This document shows, piece after piece, positions 48,301-57,599 of a stretch of DNA of 64,000 nt (positions are counted from its first letter, which is position 1; the number at the start of each line of letters is the position of its first letter). A program made the translations under genes and the position numbers. This DNA is from Takakia lepidozioides (taxonomy: Eukaryota > Streptophyta > Takakiopsida > Takakiales > Takakiaceae). Location of the stretch: the NCBI GenBank assembly GCA_030704615.1, contig CM060733.1, positions 29,264,001-29,328,000 on the forward strand, given 5' to 3'. Below the pieces are notes generated by a model. It saw nothing but the letters and a program-made list of their open reading frames with translations. It searched no databases and was not told the DNA's origin.

Positions 48301-51300
48301 TGCGAACACCAAAAGCTGCGTTACGGTTGATGGACAGAATCTAACTTCTTTGATATTGACCAAAGCATAGCTCAAGTCTTTACCCTCTCCCCACTGCTCT
48401 TCAATGTTTTCCTTAATCAGTTACTTGAAAATCTGGAAAATGAGGAGTTTGGGTCAAAGGTGGGTTATTCCACCACTCCAGGTCTTATGTTTGCGGATGA
48501 ATTTGCAGGCCTAGTGGATACCCCATCCAATATTCAGGAGTTGATTGATTGTGCAAAGAGGTACAAAGAAGCCAAGGTTAGTATATGCGCAGTGGTGGCT
48601 TTCTCGTGGGAAGGGAGGTGGGGATCTCAAATCGACTTGGGGGAGTCAAGAGATCCCTGTGCTCCCTTCCTACACATATCTTGGCATTGAGTTTTCCTCC
48701 AGTTGCAACTGGGACGTCCATGTACAGAAAGTGGTTCAAACAGGTAAATGCAAAGCTTTGGGCCTGGCTAGTTTTTTCCACTGCAGAGGGATTATTGCTG
48801 AAGTTAAAATTGACCATTCTTTGCGCTATTAGGCCTGCCTTGGAGTACGCATCTCCTGTGTCGGTCAATAATTCGAACCCTGCTAAATCTCTAGAATCCA
48901 TTCAGGTTGCGGTGCTCAAAGGGTCCATGTGAGCATGCTGTAGAACAGCTAACGTGGCTGTTTGGGGCCAGTTTGGCATACCCCCCAGAAATAAGGTCAG
49001 ATGGTGGGGTCAGTTGAATAATACCAGATACCCTAAGATAATCGACCTTATTTCTTGGAAGCAAGCCTGTCATGTGAAATACCTGAACATGAGCTCAGAA
49101 GAATTGACCCTGCTAGATGAAGCTGCCCGGGAGATTGGAGTGTCTAATGCCATGTCAGATTCCCAAAGACTGTCCGATGAAATGAAGTAAGGCATAAAAC
49201 TTCCCTGAACTTGTTTCCAGTCTGTGACATGGGCGAGGACCATTAGGATGTTTCAAGGGCCTACCTACCCTCGGCACTAGACTGAAGTTTAAACTCAGCG
49301 CGGGAAGCCTACCTTTGAACAAAAAACAGATGCAGAGAGGAAGGGGAGATTGTTATTGCCCGATGTGCTGGCGGCTTGAAGACATATCCATTTTCTGATA
49401 CAATGTCCGGGGTATTCTCATCGGAGAGCAACCCTCCTCAGAACCATCAAGAACATAGTCTCTACACCTCTGTCCACCAACTTTCAAAATCTTGAGGCTG
49501 AGCCTACAGCCCTGGCCCTGTTGGGGTCTAAGTGGTAGGTAGCTCACAGCAGATCGATGCTTGTGTGAAGGGATTTCTAGAAGAAATCTGGAAAGCCCGA
49601 ACTAATTGTTCATACCAAGGTAAGTCCCACTACTGGAGTGAGCCCCTCACAAAGGTATTGTCTATTCCCCTTGTACCACCCAAACTGGGCAAGGGGTCTA
49701 TGGCCCACAAGGCTACGGCAACAATGTGTCGTGAGTATCTCTCTCTCTCTCTCTCTCTCTCTCTCCCCTTTGCAGAACGGTTGGCCGTCCAGGAGCAATC
49801 ACAAGCTACCTAGACGACAAACAATTCACACGCAAAGGGCTGGCTTGCGGCTGGCCACTTTCAACTTCTCAGGGTTGACCAACCAAAGGAAACAACTTGA
49901 AGTGGGACAAGTTCTTCGGACTAATGATATTCATATCTGTGCTGGGCAAGAAAGTCGGATAAACTGGTTGGAGATGTCATTGGTTATAAATGGGCAGGTA
50001 AGATGTGTACTCTCAAGGCAGCCTCTGCCAAACGCGGTCAAAAAGGGGTTGGATTCTTTGTCCGTGATTTCTTGTTTGACAATTGTGAAATTATCAACAA
50101 GGGTTTGAGGTACGAGCATAGTATCTGGCTAAAACTGAATTTGAAGGGCGGCATGAGTACAAAGGACCTCTTTGTTGGTTGTGTTTACATGCCCACAGAG
50201 GGGACCCTTAGTGCTGACGCAGACAAGGCCTTCGAAGATGTAAAGCTGGACTGTGCTTCGTTCCTTGCCAAAGGTCAGGTGGTACTATTGGGGGACTTCA
50301 ATGCCCGGGTGGGCAAAGGGATCCATCAGGACGATATCATTGGACCTTTTGGTGAGGACGAGCTGAATTCTAATGGCAGACGGTTAATTAACTGTCTAGA
50401 AGAGCTTCAGCTTTTGACCTTGAATAACTGGACAAGAGGTGACCAAGTGCAGTGGACTCGTGAGAAACCCCAAACTGGGGAACGTTCCATTGTGGACTAT
50501 ATCATAATGGACAAAATTTTGTTCACTCGCTGTGCCTTGATTTCACATTCAAAATTGCAAGCCAATCTATAGGCTTCAACCTCAGTGCAGGGATTGTGGG
50601 CTAGTGTGCCAATGTGTTGATCGACAGAACTGATATTGGTACCTCTGACCTTGCAAGAGGCTCTCCCTCATTTTGTCCAATCGCTCCAAGAACTTCAGTC
50701 ACGCTCTGTTAACGCAAGAAATGAAGTCGAAAGAGCAGTGGACTCTTGGGAGAGTTTCGTTTCCTCCGTGGCTGACAAGATCATTGGGAGGAAACTAATT
50801 GTCTGCGGTAGAGCAGTTAATTGGTGGACTAATGAGATTAAACTCAAGATAGCTGAGAGACGAGCCCTCTATAAAGAGTGCTGCAATTTGGAAACCAACA
50901 GAGAATTGTGGGCGAGGTACTACCAGCTCCGTAAAGATATCAATCAGCTTGTTAGGTCTCAGAAGAAATTATACTGGGACAAGTTATACAGTGAAATAAA
51001 CTCAAACCACCATGGTGGTAATGACAAGAAATTCTGGTTGGCCCTTCAACATTTGTACAAACCGAAAAACGGTCAGCAAGTACAAGCGCTGAAGACTACT
51101 AAAGGTGCAGTGGTGACTTCATCGGTTGACATTGTCAAAACCTTTGAAACTCACTACAGTATCCTTGGCAGAACTTCTAGGTCTAACAGTGAGGGGTCTT
51201 CTGCTGAATGGAGGGACACAGTTGGAAAAACTGTTCCTATGAGTCAAAACAGCCCTGATGAACTGGAGTATATTTCAATGGCTTATAATGCTCCCATTAG

Positions 51301-53958
51301 TTCTTCTGAGATTGTGGAAGCAATTGAACATTTAAATGGATATAAAGCTGGTGGACCTGATGGTATTGTCAACGAGCTTATCAAGCACGGTGGCGATCCC
51401 ATGATAGAGGCCCTAGTTCTCCTCTTTAACCTTATCTGGAAGACTGAAATGATCCCCTTTTGCTGGCGACAGGGGGTCATTGTCAATCTATACAAGAAGG
51501 GTGACAGAGAAGAACCGGGGAACTACCGTGGCATCACGCTCCTCAATGCTGTTGGCAAGACATTCTGCAGAGTTATAAGTACTCGTCTCGAGGTTGATCT
51601 GGAGTCCAGAGGTTGTTTCCATGAAGGCCAAGCTGGCTTTCGGCGAAACAGGGGCTGTGTGGATCATATCTTCACTCTAAGCCAGATTATCCAGGGAAGG
51701 AAAAAAGAAGGGAAACCCACTTATGTCTTTTTCCTGGATGTCAAAAAGGCTTATGACACAGTGTGGAGGGATGGCCTATGGTTCCGCCTCTGGTCTTGTG
51801 GGATCAAGGGAAAGATGTGGAGAGTTGTCCACAACTTGTATGCTCACACCAAAAGCTGTGTCACTGTTAACGGACAGAAGTCCAACTTCTTTGACATAGA
51901 CCAAGGTGTAGCTCAAGGATGTACTCTCTCCCCTCTGCTCTTCAATGTTTTCATCAATCAACTCCTCGAGGATGTGGAAAGTGAGGGATTTGGGTTAAGG
52001 GTGGGTGATACCACCATACCAGCCCTTATGTTTGCGGATGACTTCGCAGGCATAGGGGAGACTCCAACCAATCTCCAGGAGTTGATTGATTGCGCGAAGA
52101 GATACTTTGATCTTTGGGGGCTAGAGGCTAATGTCAGCAAATGTGCAGTGGTAGCACTCAACGACAGAGGAGAGGGAGGAAGTGATCTTAAGTGGCAGTG
52201 GGGTAGCCAAGAGATCCCGGTCCTCCCTTCCTACACTTACCTGGGCGTTGAGTTCTCCTCCAATTGTAATTGGGATGCACATATCCGGAAAGTTGTTCAA
52301 ACTGGCAAGGGCAAAGCTCTGGGGCTCACTAAATTTTTCCACTGCAGAGGGGTCAACTCTGAGGTTAAGAAAACCATGCTTTGTCGCGTTATTAGACCTG
52401 CCTTGGAGTACGGATCTGCTATATGGGTTGATAACTCCAACCAGGCTAAGTCTCTAGAATCCATTCAAGTGGGGGTGCTTAAGGAGTGTATGTCAGCATG
52501 CTCCAAAACAGCCAATGTGGCTGTTTGGGGCGAGTTTGGCATTCCGTCCTTAAGCTCCCGACGAGATGAATTCAAGGTCAGATGGTGGGGTCAGCTGCAA
52601 CATATGCCCAACACCAGATATCCTAAATTAATCGACTCTATATCTTGGAAACAGGACCGCCCTGTCAAACAGGCTAAGTCCTGGCAGAAGAGAGTAGAAG
52701 AGATCCTCAAGGACCTGGACCTGGATCCGCAAGTCTTGACCCTGCTGGATAAATCTGACTTAGAGGCTGTAGTGTCCTCAGCCATGTCTGTTGCCATGAG
52801 ATTGTCTGATGAAAATGAAGTTAGGCAGAAAACTTCCCTGAACTTGTTTCCAGTCTGTGACATGGGGGAGGACGTCTTGGATGACCTCAAGGGTCTACCC
52901 ACTCTCGGCACTAGACTGAAATTTAAACTCAGGGCAGGAAGCCTACCTTTGAACAGCAAACAGAAGCAGAGAGGAAAGGGAGAGTGCAATTGCCCGTTGT
53001 GTGGGCAATCTGAAGACAGTATTCATTTTCTGATACACTGTCCGGGGTTCTCTCACCAAAGAGACGCTCTCTTCAAATCTATTAAGGGAATTGTGCCTGT
53101 ACCCCTGTTTACCAACTTTGAAAGTCTCGAGGCTGAGCCAAAAGCCCAGGCCCTCCTGAGGCCTAGTTTTTGGGCAAATCACACACAGCAGATTGATGCT
53201 TGTGTGAAGGGATTTCTAGAGGATATCTGGAAAACCCGGATTAATTCTTTATATGGAGGTAAGTCTTACTACCAATGTCAGCCCCTGACAGAGGTAGGTT
53301 CTGTCCCTTTTGTTCCCGCTCAAACTGGGCGCGGGGTCAATGGCCACAAGGCTACGGCAAACAACGTCTTATGAGTACAATCTCTTTCCCTTTGTCTTTA
53401 CCAAGTTAAGTCACACTACCGGAGTGAACTCCAAAGGTAGCATCTATTCCCTTTTTTGTTCCGTCAAACTGGGCGTGCGGTCTATGGCCACAAGGCTACG
53501 GCAAACAACGTCTTTTGAGTACATTCTCTCTCTCCCTTCGTGTTTTCGTACAATTTGTGAAGGATTTGCATTATGAAGCTTTTGAACACTTAAATTTCCT
53601 CATCTGCAAGATTTCCATTCACTCGCTTGTATTAACTGTGTCCCACAGGTCACCAGCCACAATGCCAGGGCTATGGTTTCTGTCACTGGCATTGGCAAGC
53701 GCACGGGCCAAAACTCATGGAAACTTGGCTCTTCCAATTGGACTACATTCTGGCCTTATTGCCGCAAACTTTGTGGTGACAGTGTCAGGGTTAGCTCATT
53801 TCATGCCAGATGCACCTGATTGGTTCACTGGTGCGCATGTTAAAAATCCGTTGGCTGGGGCTCTTGGTATCGCTATGGTGGCAATGCTGGCAGTAACTTT
53901 TAACCCATACTTGCTTGGACTTCGTGATGCAAACTCCCTTCATAGTAAAAGGAGCTGA
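30372..53958 (+). CDS. EMB8-like alpha/beta-hydrolase fused to CPBP (CAAX-protease-like) membrane domain
   Basis: Exons: 30372-31245, 33626-33749, 34504-34783, 36506-36691, 38392-38562, 39056-39382, 39662-39889 (these two uncertain), 40330-40873, 41005-43528, 43780-43935, 44267-44501, 45958-46081, 46359-46551, 53649-53958. About 2,090 codons; phases agree at the other junctions. The domain order matches the land-plant protein I know from Arabidopsis At2g03140: plastid-type N-terminus, one membrane segment (VYTLAVVLTVVGGTVAYLA), hydrolase-like domain (LLLIPG, NPRGCAGSPLT, LMGVGWGFGANM), a 62-codon exon ending VPVLCIQ, the conserved block VLDVTMPGTLSDEQKK, a long charged exon 9, then several membrane segments. 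The CPBP motifs are VEELLFR (EExxxR), FSVMH (FxxxH) and HSGLIAAN. In GWGFG the nucleophile Ser of GxSxG is Gly, so esterase activity is doubtful. ATG at 30372 is the first in frame. A plastid membrane role is inferred. Confidence 0.75.
31246..33625 (+). other. Intron 1 of the hydrolase-CPBP gene
   Basis: GT at 31246 and AG at 33624-33625. A 67-codon hydrophobic open frame (32497-32700) shows no known motif. The part near 32850-32960 is similar to 34900-35020 in intron 3. Confidence 0.7.
33780..34235 (+). mobile_element. LINE family A fragment, 3' end (in intron 2)
   Basis: Encodes FLIHCPGCSHQRDALF, LKAEPKAQALLG and the 3' end CTTATGAGTACATTC. It is 5'-truncated and frame-broken, and compared with the 3.6-kb copy it lacks the endonuclease and RT. 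Confidence 0.85.
35084..35656 (+). mobile_element. LINE family A fragment, 3' end (in intron 3)
   Basis: Starts in the post-RT region (QVAVLKESMLACSRTANV) and runs, with an internal deletion, to the conserved 3' end GTCTTATGAGTACATTCTC. Confidence 0.8.
36925..38172 (+). mobile_element. LINE family A fragment (in intron 4)
   Basis: Begins just after the RT catalytic core (LIDCAKRYFDLW, ANVGKCAVVAFN) and runs to the 3' end TCTCATGAGTGCATTCTCC. It has many frame breaks and is more diverged than the copies in introns 11-13. Confidence 0.8.
43562..43625 (+). mobile_element. LINE family A 3'-end piece (in intron 9)
   Basis: Only the last 60 bases are present (GCGCGGGGTCAATGGCCACA through CAACGTCTTATGA). 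It starts about 35 bp after the exon 9 donor, where it creates a run-on open frame past the real exon end. Confidence 0.7.
44859..45115 (-). mobile_element. LINE family A 3' end, minus strand, with target duplication (in intron 11)
   Basis: The flanking direct repeats GCTAATCACACACTTGAGA (44840-44858) and GCTAATCACACACTGGAGA (45132-45150) differ at one base. The 5' junction carries a perfect 26-bp palindrome at 45116-45141 made of an inverted copy of the target. Confidence 0.8.
45271..45814 (-). mobile_element. LINE family A, 5'-truncated, recent insertion (in intron 11)
   Basis: The flanks are 14-bp perfect duplications TTTTATTGGCAAAG (45257-45270 and 45815-45828). The open frame from DLFPVCDMGED to GHKATANNVL is intact and nearly identical to the C-terminus of the 3.6-kb copy, including the CPLCGQSEDSIHFLIHCPGF finger. 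This points to a young insertion by target-primed reverse transcription. Confidence 0.9.
46685..46711 (+). mobile_element. LINE family A 3'-end remnant with CT tail
   Basis: GTCTCATGAGTACATTCTCT followed by CT repeats, directly before the 5' side of the next LINE copy. Confidence 0.5.
46963..47033 (-). ncRNA. tRNA-like cloverleaf in TRIM LTR (copy 1)
   Basis: Minus-strand, 71 nt. Acceptor arms GGACGGG and CCCGACC pair at 6 of 7 positions. A D arm follows (GCTC AGTGGTA GAGC), then an anticodon arm (CCCCA, CCGGAAT loop, GGGGG; one mismatch), a 5-nt variable loop and a perfect T arm (CTAGG TTCAATC CCTAG). The A box TAGCTCAGTGG and B box GGTTCAATCCC fit the Pol III consensus. TTTT lies 12 nt downstream (46947-46950) as a possible terminator. 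Base 33 is C instead of U, so decoding is unlikely. Confidence 0.8.
47241..47311 (-). ncRNA. tRNA-like cloverleaf in TRIM LTR (copy 2)
   Basis: Identical in sequence to the copy in the other LTR. This one lies in the 5' LTR of the element as read on the minus strand, so a Pol III transcript from it would run into the LTR end and its TTTT. Confidence 0.8.
49772..53378 (+). mobile_element. LINE family A, nearly full length (3.6 kb)
   Basis: Endonuclease domain (ATFNFSG, QESRI, GDFNARVG, SIVDYIIMD), reverse transcriptase and C-terminal Cys-His finger are present in order, ending at TCTTATGAGTACAAT. Flanking TCTCTCTCCCCTTTG and TCTCTTTCCCTTTG may be the target duplication, but the CT-rich context makes this uncertain. 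Frame changes near 50000 and a small deletion with foreign sequence near 50525-50635 break the endonuclease-RT linkage, so the copy is probably not autonomous. Confidence 0.85.
50636..53374 (+). pseudogene. LINE ORF2 reverse transcriptase part, 912 codons open
   Basis: Long open frame without its own ATG at the left edge. It contains AGGPDGIVNELIKHGG, GNYRGITLLNAVGK, EGQAGFRRNRGC, FFLDVKKAYDTVW, QGCTLSPLLFNVF and the catalytic LMFADDFAG. A thumb-like region follows (LGVEFSSNCNWDAHI), then about 300 residues with SLPLNSKQKQRGKGECNCPL and GQSEDSIHFLIHCP, a zf-RVT-like Cys-x2-Cys-x8-His-x4-Cys finger. The RT core is intact. The upstream endonuclease is in other frames (49850-50570). The clade is not determined; the APE-type endonuclease excludes R2-like elements. 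Confidence 0.85.
53395..53540 (+). mobile_element. LINE family A 3'-end piece (in intron 13)
   Basis: About 145 bp of the LINE 3' end, from AAGTCACACTACCGGAGTGA to GAGTACATTCTCTCTC, 15 bp after the end of the 3.6-kb copy and about 110 bp before the last exon of the host gene. Confidence 0.8.
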
Positions 53959-54690
53959 GGAATTGGGGTAGTCGAGTGATAGTTGGCAAGTGGCATGCTG
54001 GGGTACTTTCAGAGGGTAGGGTTTTGTGTTGGGTGGATGTTTACAAGTGTTCAATTTGAATGGTACAAGAGGATTCTAGTTTCTTAGGAATTTTTTAGTC
54101 CTTTTCTGATGGTATTTGCTTTGCATGTAAACCATAAATGAAGTTGGTGGAAGTTGCAAGTCTCTCAAATCGAACTTGTGATAGCTAAACCGAATTTCTT
54201 TGGTAATAGAATCTGCTACTATTACCAACCACTGTGCTAGGTCACATTTCCAGGTGTTCACCAGCTGTTGTTACCCACAAATTGGGCTTCTGAAATAGTA
54301 GGGTCAGACTGGCAAAGGGTTTATGGGATTGGTATTTATACCCTTGTATGGGTGAAAGAGAGTATGTCGTTTAGCTTTCAGCTTTTCAGTACAAGTACAG
54401 TATGAGGATAATTCATTGGATTATGGATGGACATAGAGAGGGAGAGAGGGAGAGGATGACTCCGGCAGAATGATGGACATATAACCTACTGGCACTACAG
54501 AGTTGGAAGCCAGATGTCATTGTCCATTAAAAAAACAAATCACAATTCTCTCATCATTTGTGTATCTATTCCTAGGGTGGTGACACTACTGGTTTCCTTC
54601 TTGCTGTGTTGGCCACTAGGAAAGCTGGAAGAAAGGTGTGTTCTGATACAGCCTCTCACTACTAATCTACCTCTCTCTCCTCTTCCTCTC
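53959..54690. other. 3' flank of the hydrolase-CPBP gene
   Basis: No gene recognised. It presumably holds the 3' UTR of the gene and includes AT-rich stretches, but no poly(A) signal is convincing enough to call. Confidence 0.4.
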
Positions 54691-54699
54691 TCCCCTGAG

Positions 54700-55066
54700 A
54701 GTGCAGGGACAATATCCATTTACTGATACATTGTCCGGGATATTCTCACCAGAAAGTGACCCTCTTCAGGAAGATCAAGAACATTGTCCCTGCACCTCTT
54801 TTCAACAACTTTCAGAATCTTCAGGCTGATTGGGGTCTAATTGCGGGGCAGCTCACACACAGCAAGTTGATGCTTGTGTGAAGGCCTTTCTAGAGAAACC
54901 CGAACTAATTGCCTCTATGAAGGTAAGTCACACTACCGGACTGAGCCCCTCACAAAGGTAGTAGTATATGCTCCCTTTTGTTCTGCCCGTACTGGGCGCG
55001 GTCTATGGCCAGCGGTCTATGGCCACAAGGCTATGGCAAACAACATCTTTTGAGTACATTCTCTTT
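54700..55066 (+). mobile_element. LINE family A 3'-end fragment
   Basis: ATTGTCCGGGATATTCTCAC through GCTATGGCAAACAACATC and TTTTGAGTACATTCTC match the LINE 3' end. It is strongly diverged, with the terminal segment partly duplicated. Confidence 0.75.
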
Positions 55067-56020
55067 TCTCCCTCTCTCCCTGCCCCACTAGGAAGGCTGT
55101 TGCTATTTGGTGGACTTGACATGGGAATAGGTAAATGTCTCCATGCCTACATACCTAGCCTTGTCACCTTGTACCTATGTTTGCTTTGACCTAAAGCACT
55201 TTAGAGCGATTAAGGTAGTACACTGGATTTAGTTGGAGAGATTGGGGCCTCTCCCTTTGAAAGTATGTTTACACGGGCCATTCCCTGTAGGTCCTTTGGA
55301 GTGATGATCTCGTAATGGTAACAAGCACATCCCTATGTTTGGGGGCAGCCCCTTCACTGAAAGTGGACAGTTGCCGGGCTTTAGGGCCCATTTAAACGTA
55401 AATTGCGTTTTCAGATCTTCTTCAATTTTTATGAAATTAGTGCCATAGAGTGGCCCCCGTCGTGCACTGCCAGGATTGGGCAACTGATTGGCCTAATTTT
55501 GAGTTAAAGCAAAGTTGTCTCATTACGCAAGCAAGGGGGTCAGGTTTTGATGAAGGTAACTCTGTCTTTTTCTTGCGAAGATTTCTTCACACGAGTGTGT
55601 GTGTGAGAGGGTTATTGTTAGGGGATCTGACCAGGTTTGACCAAGTGGCAACACCACATGTGTTGATTGTTTTGGCTTGTTGGATAAGGGATACCAAGGG
55701 GATGAAGCCTTCCAAATCTGGAGTTGATCCTGTCACTCAAATCTTTAAAAAAATTGCCAAAAAATGCCATGTTTCTCCAATGGGCCCCAATAATTGGCCA
55801 ACATTCAATGGTGGTGTTCTCTGGAGCTGGGGCTGATTGCACTAGAAATTGGGAGGTGGGTGTAGGAGTAAAAGTTACACCATTTTTCATTGCAGGGGTC
55901 CTATTTTTTGAAAAAATCAAACTATGGCATGGGGCGTTTAAGGTTTAAAGTTTAAACACTTCAGCCTATGACACATGGAAATTCCCTTGACATATCTTTG
56001 ATTAATGTCCGTACTCCCAG
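55067..56020. other. Intergenic, no gene recognised
   Basis: A 128-codon open frame (55450-55836) has no recognisable motif and odd composition, so I do not call it a gene. Confidence 0.35.
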
Positions 56021-56023
56021 CGT

Positions 56024-56220
56024 GATTCCTAGGAATTACTCATTTATGCCACTTGAAAGTATAATTAAGTTGATATTTTGAAAACTTGTGGTGTAAATTG
56101 TTCACCATATCGTCCATACCTACACTGGGATTCCTAGGAATTACTCATTTATGCCACTTAAAATTATAATTAAGTTGAGATTTTGAAAACTTGTGGTGTA
56201 AATTGTTCACCATATCGTCC
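56024..56220. repeat. Direct duplication of 92 bp
   Basis: 56024-56115 and 56129-56220 are nearly identical (GATTCCTAGGAATTACTCAT through CACCATATCGTCC), with a 13-bp spacer. Confidence 0.85.
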
Positions 56221-56845
56221 GGAACTAAACTGAAATTGATGATTCAACGTCAAATACCTATTTCATTGTCGAAGCTTCGTTCTATCTCCTAAGCACTTTC
56301 TTACCGAATTTTATTATAGCATCTATAAGAGCTTCTGGATTCGGTAGACAACAGGTCACTGGAATATTCATGCCCAAAATGCTGAGGTTTTGAAGATTGA
56401 AACAGAGATGGTTTTTTTATGAGCCTTTGGGGATTCATCCTGAGTTGGAGTACGGTATATGCAGAAGGACTTTCTTTTTTAAATCACCTGCCAAAGGTTT
56501 GTCAACATCGTACAACAACCTCTCCATCAACAATGAGCCAACATCAAATTGAAAATCAGTGGCAAGCACATCCCATTTGCACAACTACAAGACCACCGTC
56601 GCCTACAACTATGTTGAAAGATAGCCTTCGCTGTTTAGCATAGAAATGAACGATGTTAGTCATATGACTCTTATAGAGCCCACCCCCGACAAGGAACAAT
56701 AGCCCTCTAGCCACACACTCTCTCAAGGTTCTAAGTGGACAAATGAAGATGAATGTAGATGAAGACATGTGGAAAGAAATATGCCTGACATTTGGTATTC
56801 TTTCTGATCTCTACGCATTTCAGTGCTGCACTTCTAGAATGTTAT
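56221..56845. other. Intergenic, nothing recognised
   Basis: Short open frames only; no motif, repeat or RNA structure stands out. Confidence 0.35.
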
Positions 56846-56990
56846 GTGGTTAAAGACACCTTAGTGATTAGTACCACTTGGACAATGATACATAGTGAGT
56901 GGTTAAAGACACCACAGTGATTGGTATCACTTGGACGGTGGTAGATTGTGAGTGGTTAAAGACACCTCAGTGACTGGTACCAGTCTTGTG
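56846..56990. repeat. 53-bp tandem repeat, about 2.7 copies
   Basis: GTGGTTAAAGACACC starts each unit at 56846, 56899 and 56952. Confidence 0.85.
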
Positions 56991-57289
56991 GTGATATATG
57001 AAAATGTTCAAGTGGTTTGTGCACCTGTGGCAGATTTTACAAAACATACAAGTGTCCAAATCATTGTAGGATGATGCTCTTGAACAGATGGTTCCAAACA
57101 ATCAACTTTATTCTGAATCTGAATCACAGTATTCATTCTCTGAAGCACTTTCCTCAACTGGAACAATGTTTGGTCATACGAAACTAGCTTGAAATATGGT
57201 AGCCAACATAGCTAGCTCTTCTCCACTTAGAGCCGTGGCACCATCTAATGACCTACGTATGGGCAGTCTGATAAGGTAGAGGGTGCCCG

Positions 57290-57470
57290 TAGACCATCAA
57301 AATGTCTCTTGGGTGGGATACCTCGAGGCTTGCACCACCCGGACATCTTGTCCACTGTAAAGCACTTCGTGGTAAAGGCCTTCATACTTTTACGGGCATG
57401 GTTGGTTATTGTCTGAAAAATGCCGATAAACCAAGTTTCACATTTGTGCATAGAAATGTAAACATAATTA
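57290..57470 (+). pseudogene. Possible HUH (Rep-like) endonuclease fragment, Replitron-like
   Basis: The plus frame reads SLGWDTSRLAPPGHLVHCK, KGLHTFTGMVGYCLKNADKP and FTFVHRNV. GYCLK fits the YxxK motif III of HUH Rep proteins. The surrounding GLHT-x2-GM-x-GYC-x-K pattern resembles the Rep-like proteins I know from plant and algal Replitron-type transposons. Motif II (HxQ) and the rest are missing, and a stop lies just upstream. This rests on motif memory only. Confidence 0.35.
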
Positions 57471-57599
57471 AACTTGATACATACAACTTACAGACCATTT
57501 GCAAATGCAAATGGAACAAACTGTCATCTCTTTCAAACGCACATAAGCCAGAAATGCAGCAGGTAGCAATAAACTCTTCCATTTCTGTAAGGATGTGAC

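Larger units (their letters stand above)
46712..49771 (+). mobile_element. LINE family A copy, degenerate, interrupted by a TRIM
   Basis: The order matches the intact copy: endonuclease part (GCVYMPTEGTLSVDADKAFE), SIVDHIIVDKDLF, RT (GNYRGIMLLNTVGKPF, EGQAGFRRNRGC, FFLDVRKAYDSV, with FADEF in place of FADDF), post-RT region, 3' end and a (CT)n run at 49737-49764. The RT N-terminal third is deleted near 47868. It has frame breaks throughout. It keeps a segment (SDHFLVWVEMKRC, RKWRIEKF) that the neighbouring 3.6-kb copy has lost. Confidence 0.85.

Noticed and set aside
55450-55836. 128-residue protein
   Set aside because: No motif, repeat-rich surroundings and no splice or promoter evidence.
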